Source of the DNA: Spinacia oleracea
Taxonomy: Eukaryota > Streptophyta > Magnoliopsida > Caryophyllales > Amaranthaceae
DNA: 64,000 nt
Assembly: GCF_020520425.1 (NCBI RefSeq)
Contig: NC_079487.1
Coordinates: 125,758,385 to 125,822,384, forward strand
Direction: 5' to 3'
Part shown: positions 54,747 to 64,000 of the stretch, piece by piece
Numbering within the stretch: position 1 is the first letter of the stretch
Layout: each line of letters opens with the position of its first letter
Translations under genes and position numbers: made by a program
Notes under the pieces: model-generated
Database searches by the model: none
What the model saw: the letters and a program-made list of their open reading frames with translations, nothing else
What the model was told of the DNA's origin: nothing

Positions 54747-57132
54747 CTAATTCTTCTTCTTCTTCTTCTTCTTTTTCTTCTTTGTAAGTTGGCAATTGCA
54801 ATCATACAAAGCCTCATAATCACTAGTTCCCATACACCCTAACTTCCTCTTCATTCCCTTCCATAAACTCATCTTCTTTTTACCCTTCTTCCCACAACTC
54901 TTTCCATCATGACATCTTCCCATAATCTCTTGCCTCTCTCCATTATCATTATCATCCCACTTTTCATCATCTTCCGCTAGCTTAATCTCTTCATTACCTC
55001 GCCTTCGGCTTCCTTCATCTACATTACTATTAGTACTACAAATTCCTTCAACAGCTTTACTAATATTATCCCTTAATTGCAGCTGAGAAACAAACAAAAC
55101 TTGCACAACAACTCTCAACGGCAATCTCCGATTCAAGGCGGCGTGGTTACAAGCTTGAGATGACATCTTCTGAAAGTCCAAAACCCTACAAACTTCTTCC
55201 CTTTCTGACTCACTTAACTCCATGTGTTTATCCAAGTAAGCATCCACTGCTCTATAAATCCCATCTGAGCAACGATAAGTCCCTACATTTGATGTCGAAC
55301 ATGCCATTTCCGCCACCTCTGTGAAACTCCTTGCATCCATTTCCCTCTCCTTAGCTACCTCCAACAAGTACTCCTCCAAGAGTTCCGCCACTGCAACCAA
55401 CCCTGAAAGGTTAGGATCAGGATCACTGAAATTACCGTAAAACCCCTTTAACACCCTCCTTAGGCTGTCAATATCGAGGTCTAAGGCAAGGAGATCCTCA
55501 GCTGTAGCGCGGTATAGTTCCTTACCGATTCTATCCTCCAAGAAAGCTACACATTCTGCGCTCGCCTTAAGGGAGATTGCCAAGGAATGCATCTCGAACA
55601 AGAGGGTGTAAGGGTAAAGAAGGTAGTTTGTATTTGTTGTACAAGTAGTACTAGTAGGTAATAGTCTCTCTATTACCTCAATGGCTTCACTATCATCACC
55701 ATGTTTATTAAGGTATTGAACGAGGGACCCGGCGATGTTCTCTTGTGGGACTTGCCGTTGCGCCATCGCCTCGACGATCGGCTTATACATTTTCACCGGC
55801 AATGAGGTTAGATCTTCTAATGAAGTTTCAGTATCCGATGATGAAGCATTGGAATGATCACCTTCACCAAAGAGCTTCCTCCTTCTTGTTACATTACTGT
55901 TTCTCATGGGCCTATTGTTGTTGTTGTTGTTGTTACTAACCATGATGGGCTGGGCTAGGATAGTTGGATCGGAGAGTACGTGGGCTGTAAGGGCCTCTAT
56001 GCAGCAATCCAAAAGCCCAATCTCAACGGCCTGCTGAAATGTGGGCCCCCTTGATGCTCGTAATGACCTTATAATTTGGTTCCAACTTGGGAGGATTTTT
56101 TGTTTCAAGAAAGAGATTGCGTTGTTGAGTAAGTTGTTAGGGGAGTGGGTATCGGTCATTTTGAGATGGTTAGAGAGACAAATGAGAGAAATGATGTTGT
56201 CGCTAGTCATTTCGACGTTGAGTCCATGGCAAAATCTTGCCATGAGTTCTAAGGCATCGGGTTCTGATGGTGTTTCTTGGAAAAAGATTGAGAGGTCCTC
56301 GGAAGGGTTGTTTTCGAGTAAGGAAGCTATTGTTGCCGATCTTTTAGCTAGAAGTGCCTGGATAATCCACAATGAAACACACTATTTAATCAAATGACTA
56401 ACATTTTTATTATATTTATGTCACAAAAAATTGGGGAAGAATGCTTACTTTGTCTAATTTGAAAGGGGTATTCGCCACTAAGAGGCGGTTGTTTTGCGGA
56501 ATTGTATGTTTAGAACACCTGAATAATGAAACATGATCAAGGAAAAATGTTTGGTTAATTCCATATGAAATATTATTATTCTAGCGAAAATGATAAAGGT
56601 TGCAACATGCGACCTTTAAGCCGTGTCACAATGATAACATGGCATGCTTATGTGTCCTGATTTATATTGGAAACTAAAATATTTAACTTATTTAATCTAT
56701 TATACATGTTTCATAAAATGTAGGAAAATCTTAATATTCTAATTTGTTTACTTCTTTATATCGACTACCTTATTTACATATTTTCGATCATAGTAAAAAT
56801 ATGAAATGATAGTAAAAATATTCTGACGACGCATAGCTTACGTGGCGCTTATATGTACCAATTAAATTGTGACAGGTAAGATTGTGACAACTAAATATTG
56901 TCGTAACTTGCGACCTTTATCATAATTTGGATTTCTAACTGAAAAAGGAATAAGTATTTATTACCGAGATGATGAACTGTTGGTTCTAGCTAGGGCCATC
57001 TTTTACCGTAACGTAGTTGTTTAACCTTATAGCAATGTAAATTGAGTTTTCGATTCGATACGAAAATTTCAAACTTCCCCTTCTTCAAACAATTAGTAGC
57101 TGTTGAACCAGAAATGAAATAATTAGTACTCC

Positions 57133-57163
<31 letters not shown>

Positions 57164-57622
57164 AAAACAAGTTTTGCGAAAAAAATTTAAATTGACTTAG
57201 AACATTTAGAAGAAACCATTAGTAACAAAACGATGTCATCTAATTAGAAAAAGATCAATCACGGTATTGAGCAATGCCGAAGTCACCAATTACATGTTTT
57301 GTTTCTCTTCTATGCATTAATAACATTTGAGAAGAGAAACAAAATATTAATTTTATAAAAACCCTAAAATAAATCAAGATCAATTAGCTAATTAATCACT
57401 TAATTAGTACTAAAATAACTCAATTAAAGTAAACTTTGATCTTGAATTTTGTATATAATTAAGAAATTAAAGTATGAAAAATGATCAAAATATTCATGAT
57501 CTTAGCATATAAGCTGCAAAGGAAAGGTGATTATTAGTTAATGTTTACATACCTTGAATTAACAATGGATTGCTGAGAAGGGTTAAAGTGAGGAGAGAGA
57601 AAGGACGGAAGATTATGGCTGC
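54747..57622 (-). CDS. NPH3/BTB family protein, 5' end unresolved
   Basis: Main exon 56357-54747, preceded by exon 56518-56449 (acceptor TTCAG, donor GACAAA|GTAAGC) and probably 57622-57553 (donor TCAAG|GTATGT). Joined they read SQQSIVNSRCSKH, NRLLVANTPFKLDK, ALLAKRSATIASLLE. The N-terminal part is BTB-like (ELMARFCHGLNVEM, LKMTDTHSPNNLL). The NPH3 domain follows (LTSLPVKMYKPIVEAMAQRQ ... RVLDFQKMSSQACNHAALNR, LPLRVVVQVLFVSQLQLR). Family members act as substrate adaptors of CUL3 ubiquitin ligases, often in auxin or light signalling at the plasma membrane. The tail is basic, ending in ten or more lysines encoded by a (TTC)n tract, and an Asn run is encoded by (TTG)n. No initiator ATG precedes these exons in frame, so a further 5' exon is missing from my model, or the gene is 5'-truncated. 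Confidence 0.82.
57133..57162. repeat. (CAA)n microsatellite
   Basis: About ten CAA/AAC units in the first intron region of the NPH3-family gene. The rest of this intron (56519-57552) shows nothing recognisable. Confidence 0.85.
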
Positions 57623-57845
57623 CTGTGAGTAATTAAGTGCTAATTAACCTTGGAGCGTATTAGTGGGAGTGAGAAACTAAATTCTTGTTACATAGAATCA
57701 GGAACAGGTTGTTATGTAGCCAACTTTAACGTTTCAACTTTGAATTAGTTTCTAGGAAACTAATTTAAATTTTAGTCCGTTTGAATTACTTTTTTCGTCC
57801 CTAAATTAAATTAAATTAAGTCGCCCTATAAAAATGCCGGACTAA

Positions 57846-58160
57846 AATATAAGAGCTTATATGGGCCCGGCCCGCTGGCCCGACTCGATCCAACCCAAAT
57901 ATTACCCCGTCAGGACAGAATATTTCGGCTTGATGTTCAGGCCTGGCCCGGCGTGGAATTTTTAAAAAAATTACAGGCTTTGGGTAAGTAAAACAACAAT
58001 TTTAATTATAAATTTGGCCTGGCTCGAAAATGGTCCAAAAATTCTGCTATTTTGGCCCGAAATAACAGGTTTTGCGCACACAAAATTGGCCCAAAGCTGG
58101 CCCGACACGACATATTTTCATGGTCATGGCCCGGCCCGGCTCGCATTTTGATCAGTTCTA
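57846..58160. repeat. GGCCCGGCCC-rich repeat, possible hAT-type MITE
   Basis: Clusters of 'gggcccggcccg', 'tggcccggcg' and 'ggcccggcccggctcg' in both orientations around an AT-rich centre resemble known plant hAT-type repeats with GC-rich subterminal motifs. No convincing terminal repeats or target duplication were found. Confidence 0.35.
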
Positions 58161-58455
58161 GAAAATATATTGTGTAACCACAATTTATGACCAAATAAAA
58201 GGTAATGAATTTTTTCTCGCAAATGAACCACAAAAGCAGTAAATTATAAATTATAAATGGGGATCGGGGATTCGAACCTGAGACATGTTGTATACCAGTC
58301 TTGAATCGCAGATTATCCTTGAGATTAATAAAATAATGGAATAATATGTAAAAATTAGGCCTTATTATCTCTATTACTTCCTCTGTTTGGTTTAAGTTGC
58401 AAGTTTGGTTGTTCATTCAAATTTTTGCAATGCAAGTATAGGTAGTACCGTAGTA

Positions 58456-58810
58456 CTTCCTCTGTCCCAAAATGTTATTTACGTACTTTATTTTGGATGT
58501 CACAAAATATTCTTTATATTTTTTATATTATTACATAAATGCTTTAATATTCTATCAAAATTTGTGTCTAATGTTTAATTTATTTTAACCAATTAAATCC
58601 ATTGGAGTATTTAATCTCTCACACTTTTCCATTGGGTCGTTAAATCTTTTCCATTTTCTTAATGTCAGATTTTGATAAAAGTGAAAACATTATAAATAAA
58701 CGTAATTTGTCTTGTTTAAATAAAAAAATAGAGAAACCTCAATTCACATTAGTTAGTTGTTAAAGCGCGTGCATAATACCAAACGTAAAGAAAATTTTGG
58801 ACGGAGGGAG
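58456..58810. mobile_element. Stowaway MITE (355 bp)
   Basis: Ends CTTCCTCTGTCCCAAAATG ... AAAATTTTGGACGGAGGGAG between TA dinucleotides. Confidence 0.78.
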
Positions 58811-60272
58811 TAGTATAATACTCGTGTGATGCATGACTTTCAATCAAAATATTAAATTTGTATTGAATCTAAACCATTTCTTTTGGTGTGCAAAAGAGGG
58901 GCAAATTAAGCCCCTAACAAAGAAAACGAAACTAAATAGGAATAGTACGAGGAAATGCTACGCCAACAATATCTTTATGGAGAATGCCACTCAATTATAA
59001 CGGGGGACTTGGATTGTCTCGACCTTTGCTTCTTGAATAACTCATTTATTAGCAAGCTAATCGGCAACTCAATTGGCCTCTCTATAGCAATGGAAGAGAC
59101 CAATTTCCCAAGGATGATACATGATCAGTTCTCGACAAGTGCTCCTTAACAATGTGAACACGATCACCACCTTTGAGTTTGAGAGTGGGCTAGTTTGGGG
59201 GTAAAAGTCTTAGTTATTTGGTTAGGGAATGAGTAATGAGTAATAGGAAGGTTCAGTGTCCTCGGATTTGGGTTGTCATTTTGTTCGTGGAGGGTAACTT
59301 TTGTAATTTCTCCTTTTAGGTTAACATTGAGGGTTTCAATTAGCCCTTTCAAAAAATTTATTTGAATTGAACGCTGCTCCCCATTTTATGGGGATTCATA
59401 GCATACTAAGCAAAATGTGTTTAGACGCTTGTGTGCAATGCACAAGGTCTATCAATCTAGCCTATCACATTGGTTCTCTTTCTCTCTGACGTGTCCTTGA
59501 TCCCCAAGTTTTACAGGTCCTTTCAGGAGACTTTTAGTGGTAAAAGAACTAACATTAACGCCATCTACTATAAAGGAAACATAGCAACATATTACCTTGG
59601 CAAGATAACGTCGTGTAAGTGGCATGAGCAAGGCATTTTCAACAATTACGGGCTAAAATAAGAATCGCACAAGGCCCTTGCGTTGTCTATTAATACGGCT
59701 TTTAGTTTAGCATTTGTAATGGTATATAAAAACCTTAGTGTTATTAGTATATACGGAGTAGTGTAGTTTTGTAAGATATTTTACATTATGCAAGTTTGAA
59801 CCTATAAAAAAATATAAATAAATAAATAAATTCTAAGGCGACGTTTGGTTTATGGAACAGTGGAACACGGTGGGTGAGTGCATCCATTTAATTTCTCCGA
59901 TCTGTATAATCCGTTTCCCCGCTGCATCTGCTGTCTGCTGCCTGCTGCATAGACAATGGAGTAATTGACTGATTGACCCATACACACCCAAAGATAGACT
60001 ACGTCAAGTCGTCAACTGGCAACGTACACCATGCACGTAGAATTGCAGAATGCCACATGCCATCATACCCTACACTAGTACATAATGTGGTTGGAGTTTT
60101 GGTCATTAAATAAATAATTTGCAATATTTATGAGAGGAAAAAGATCTATCCATCTAAATTTGTGGCAAACATGGGTGCTTCCCTTTTATTTATTGCGCTA
60201 CAGCCGTTTTTATTTATTATTCTGTATTAAAGTGTTGGCAAATCACACTCCATTCATTTTGTTATCCCAATA
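58811..60272. other. Intergenic, no supportable gene
   Basis: Unassigned sequence. 58950-59160 looks weakly like decayed coding sequence but I cannot place it in a family. 59835 onward starts 'gcgacgtttggttta', a possible MITE end without a visible partner. Confidence 0.35.
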
Positions 60273-60673
60273 CTCCCTCCGTCCCGGAATACTTGATATG
60301 TTTTTCTTATCGGGTCGTCTCTTAATACTTGACCTGTTTCTAAAAATGGAAATATTCTAACAATATTATATTATTTCTCACTCCATCCCTATTAACCCAC
60401 CTACCCCCTACTCCATACAAAAAATAATTAAAAATTCAACCCCTACTCTCCTCCAACCCCACCTCTTAACCCACCTCCCCCTACTCCATACAAAAAATAA
60501 TTAAAAATTCAACCTCTACTCTCCTCCAACCCCACCTCTTAACCCACCTCCCACTAACTACATTAAAATAATACCCCACTGTCAACTACTACCCATTAAA
60601 TTAAATAAGTCAATTCAAGTTCCTTAAACTCTGTGCCGGTCAAACCGGATCGAGTATTCCGGGACGGAGAGAG
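60273..60673. mobile_element. Stowaway MITE with internal tandem duplication
   Basis: Ends CTCCCTCCGTCCCGGAATAC ... GTATTCCGGGACGGAGAGAG between TA dinucleotides. A segment of about 85 bp ('ccctactccatacaaaaaata' onward) is tandemly duplicated at 60407-60560. Confidence 0.82.
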
Positions 60674-61327
60674 TATATATACTACCTGTTCTTTTTATAC
60701 ATACACATACGGAGTACATTCATACATATATATACATTACTCCCCATTTTCAAGTGGAATTGTTTACCAAAAATGATTACAGTGGAATCGAGTTTTAGTT
60801 CGTTCGAGCTAAACTTAATTGATAAGGATTGCCGAGTTGACTTGAGCTCGAATGAGTTTTGAAATTTCTTATTTGAACTTATTATACTTGAAATAAGTGG
60901 TGGGTGGGGGGTGGGGGGAGAGAATGCGGAGAAGATGGATGCCTAAACTTATTATCTGAAGTATGAATCATAAAAAATTGTCTGGCATAATTACATGAAT
61001 TTATTTTGAACTTTATAGGCTCTATTAGGCAAGCCATTCCGGGCACCTTGTATGATAAGATGCTGAAATTTTTAATCCCCTTAAATGATTAGAGCGGTTT
61101 GACAAACACCTTAAATTGTATAAGATCCTTCAATTTTTATATAACATACCTTTAATTTATTTTAAAAATATATTTAAAAAATTTGTCCCTACCTTAAACT
61201 ATTAATTCTACCCAATCAGGTACCTTACCACCTTTTTAATTTAGTTCATTAGCTTATTAGTTTCAGCACAATTTCAGTTAGTGTTGAGTGTTGACAAACA
61301 AATCCTTAGTAATGTACGTAGTCTTAG
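60674..61327. other. Intergenic, no gene seen
   Basis: AT-rich spacer with a short G-rich tract near 60900. Nothing recognisable. Confidence 0.4.
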
Positions 61328-61411
61328 GCCCTGTTCTTTTTGGCTTAACTGCAGTTTCAAAACTTATTTCGCAGTTCAGTTCAGTTCAGTTAAGAACAAT
61401 CAACTTATTTA

Positions 61412-61445
<34 letters not shown>

Positions 61446-61653
61446 TTATCATTATAAAATATTATTTATATTATTATTATGTTATGGAGTATTATATTTT
61501 TTATTATTTTTTATTATTATATAATTTATTATTTACTATTAATTACTACAATTTATTATGAATTATTTATTAATTGATTACAGATTATTAATTATTTACT
61601 ATTTAGTTATTAATTATTAATTATTTATTAATATGTATTTATTTTTTACTTTT
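61328..61653. repeat. MITE-type end followed by an (ATT)n/AT-rich stretch
   Basis: Starts GGCCCTGTTCTTTTTGGCTTA, a Harbinger/hAT-like terminus, has a (CAGTT)n run at 61373-61393 and an (ATT)n tract near 61412-61443, then degenerate TTATTAATTA repeats up to the LINE 3' end. Confidence 0.55.
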
Positions 61654-64000
61654 TTGCTAAGCAAGTGAGAATAATATTTAAGCTCAAACAATTACAACCT
61701 AGACTAACTTCAAGAGAAACAAACCAACTAGGTTGGACCATTTCAACAAGAAGCTAGCAAACACAACACACCAACTAGGCTTATAAAGCTTACAAACTCA
61801 CAAACCAACTACTATCATTCATGTTTATATACTTAGGCAAAACTGCTTGAATTCTACTCTTCACAGTTTGCTTCAGAGTACCAATTGTAACTTTAACAGC
61901 ATGAATAGAATGCTCCCATAAACTGGTATTCCTTCATCTCCAGATCAGATACACCATTGCCACAATTGCTGCATAATACACCTGCTTCCTGAATTTAGTG
62001 TGTCTGCTATGCTTGATACTTCTGTATAGATGATGCAGATCAATAGCTGTAGTGTTGATTCCCAACCATGCCTTCATTGCCTCCAGGAATTGCCTGCTGT
62101 AAGAGCAATCAAAAAAGAGATGATGATGATTTTCATCACTCTGACCACAAATTAAACAACTTGTAGAGTTACTGATGCCAATTTTAGCCAGCTTGGTTGT
62201 AGTTTGCAATTTGGATTGCTTGGTTGTAGTTTGCAATTTGGATTAAATTGCAAGCCAAGAGATAAACCTATGATTTGGGGTGTTAAGCCTATTCCACACA
62301 AGTTTATCCCAATGAACCTTAGGTCTGCTACCGGCCAGTTTGTTATAGACTTGCTTCACATAATACTTAGGCATTTGCCCTAATTCTGCTCCAGTATACA
62401 CCATTTTCAGCTTCTCTTTAGTACTGCAAACATTTTTCCAATACCAGCTAGCTGTATTGCTAGGCTGATAATCCCACCAGACCCCATCCTTTAAATAAAC
62501 TGAGGTAACCCATTTTATCCAAACATTGTCGTGCTTAGTAACCAAAGCCCACACATACTTGCCTATATTGGCAATGTTCCATATCAAAACATCTCTAAAC
62601 CCCAAAGCACCAGCCTGCTTATCACAACAAGTCCTCTCCCATGCTATGCTATTTGGCCTATTACTATAAACATGGCCACTCCAAAGAAAGGCCCTACAAA
62701 TCTTCACAGTATCTTGAAGAACACTCTTTGGAAGCACATAAATCTGAGCCCAAGAGAGATTCCTGGAACTCCACACCTTAATCCTAGCAGTCATCTTATC
62801 CACCAACACCCCACATTGAGCTGCAGAGATCTTCTTGGAACATATGGGAACTCCTAGATATTTAAATGGTAAAGTACTTCTAATAAAACCAGAAGCATCC
62901 ACCACCCTTTAAACATCCCCATCAGACATTCCATGGCAATAAACGGAAGATTTCTAGTGATTGGCTTTCAAACCAAAAGAGTTTAGAAAACAACTTGAAA
63001 GTTTGCAGTAAGAGATAAATTGAAGAATATTCACATTTACAGCAGAGAATCAAGTCATCAGCAAAACATAAGTGTGTGAGCCTAATCTCTTTGCATCTTG
63101 GATGGAACTGAAACTGTGGCAAGTCACTCATCTTATGCAGAATCATTGACAAATACTCCATGCTAATAACAAAAAGAAGAGGAGAAATGGGGTCACCCTG
63201 CCTCAAACCTCTCTTAGATTTAAAAAAATCCATGCATTGAGCCATTGATCATCAAAGAAAATATTGGTGTAGTTACACATTCCATAACTATATTCACAAA
63301 CTGCATTGGGAACTCCGGACACTCCATCATTTATCTCAGAAACTGCGCGCCAATCCACAATATCATAGGCTTTCTGCAAATCTATTTTCATCAGACAACT
63401 AGGCTTCACTCCCTTCCTCCCATAATGCCTCACTTGATCTTGCACCACCATTATATTGTGTACAATATATCTACCATGAACAAAACCTCCTTGGTTCTCC
63501 AAAATAAGATCAGGAAGCACCTGTCTCAATCTACCACATAGAACTTTAGTAATACACTTATAAAGAGTGTTACAGCAAGAAATTGACCTAAAATCACTTA
63601 CATTCCTTGGACACTTAGTCTTAGGAATTAAAGTGACAACTGTGTGATTAACCTCTTTCAACAGTTTACCATGATGTAAGACATCTAATACAGCAGCAAT
63701 AATTTCCTCACCGACAATATGCCAAGCATCCTTGTAAAAGTAAGAACCAAACCCGGCCATCAGATCCTGGTGCCTTAACACCTGGAATAGAAAAGAGAGA
63801 TGCCTTCACCTCATCTACAGTATATGGTGCAGTAAGAATTGTCTTGTGATTCTCCTGACAAACAGGTCCAGTTTGAACAACCTGTTTAATAGTTGGAGTT
63901 CTAGCCTCTTGAACACGTACTACCCAACAACAACTTATAATACTCAATAAATGCCTCTGAAACCTCAGCAGGCTTGTCTCTCCATCTCCCCCCCCCCCCC
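61654..64000 (-). pseudogene. Decayed L1-type LINE, 5' part outside the window
   Basis: The minus strand shows RT blocks (63781-63203: GFGSYFYKDAWHIVGEE, TLIPKTKCPRN, GGFVHGRYIVHNIMVVQDQ, LMKIDLQKAYDIVDW), the RQGDPISPLLF motif and FADDLILC (63245-62922), a thumb/connection region (62905-62243) and the zf-RVT and tail (62236-61934, CLICGQSDENHHHLFFDC). Several frame changes separate these; one is explained by a tandem duplication of about 27 bp at 62192-62246. The 3' end lies near 61654 with an A-rich tract on the minus strand. There is no RNase H domain, unlike the LINE at 42982. Close relative of the fossil at 38290-41388. Confidence 0.87.
63988..64000. repeat. Poly(C) run at the window edge
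   Basis: Thirteen C in a row inside LINE sequence, where the related copy at 40605 has no such run. It could be a real homopolymer or an assembly or edge artefact. Confidence 0.7.

Noticed and set aside
58245-58320. Box B-like 'ggattcgaacc' suggesting a tRNA or SINE
   Set aside because: No cloverleaf, no convincing box A and no target duplication. At most a decayed SINE remnant.
58955-59149. ORF of 64 codons
   Set aside because: No domain match that I can name; probably decayed repeat sequence.

Overview
The window is plant nuclear DNA, almost certainly from a core eudicot. AT-rich intergenic sequence, GT-AG introns, TSD-flanked MITEs, a tRNA-primed Copia-type LTR element, a TRIM, SINEs and L1-type LINEs all point that way. 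The repertoire (cysteine-switch matrixins without a C-terminal anchor, Stowaway MITEs ending CTCCCTCCGT, a DUF4283/RNase H LINE) would suit the Caryophyllales/Amaranthaceae, such as spinach or its relatives. That placement is inference from general resemblance, not a search result.

Region 1 (about 1.6-35.5 kb) is a cluster of four matrixin (plant matrix metalloproteinase) genes, all on the minus strand: 2764-4371, 5638-7096, 16254-17269 and 34153-35455. Each has two exons, and in all four the single intron splits the arginine codon of the cysteine switch (PR|CG). All encode a signal peptide, a peptidoglycan-binding-like prodomain and a catalytic domain with HExxHxxGxxH. The second gene has lost all three histidines expected to bind the structural zinc. 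Matching flanking sequence behind genes 1 and 3 shows that at least part of the cluster grew by segmental duplication.

The cluster is split by transposons. A probable CACTA element (7993-13626) carries a Transposase_24-type gene, a fragment of a plant O-methyltransferase gene and an apparently intact intron-containing elongator tRNA-Met gene. Six small CACTA-like MITEs lie around it, most with clear 3-bp target duplications. At 19925-31751 is a minus-strand Copia-type LTR element with nearly identical LTRs but a decayed interior. A 1471-bp Mutator-like element with about 460-bp terminal inverted repeats, a perfect 9-bp TSD and a broken GRF zinc-finger gene is nested in it. GATCTG-type satellite DNA follows (31752-33262). 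A 264-bp TRIM sits in the intron of the fourth matrixin gene and a SINE in the intron of the second.

Region 2 (36-50 kb) is LINE territory: a 3' LINE fragment, a decayed 3.1-kb LINE, and a full-length L1-type LINE (42982-49795) with open ORF1 and ORF2 and a perfect 14-bp TSD. The last landed about 110 bp upstream of the TATA box of the next host gene.

Region 3 (50-57.6 kb) holds two host genes. One is a four-exon 2-oxoglutarate/Fe(II) dioxygenase resembling hyoscyamine 6-dioxygenase (plus strand). The other is an NPH3/BTB-family gene (minus strand) whose 5' end I could not settle. The first intron of the dioxygenase contains a hAT-type MITE with a perfect 8-bp TSD.

Region 4 (57.6-64 kb) is repeat-rich intergenic DNA ending in another decayed LINE on the minus strand, which runs off the window and belongs to the same family as the decayed one at 38-41 kb. 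I see no CRISPR array, operon or prokaryotic-type system.
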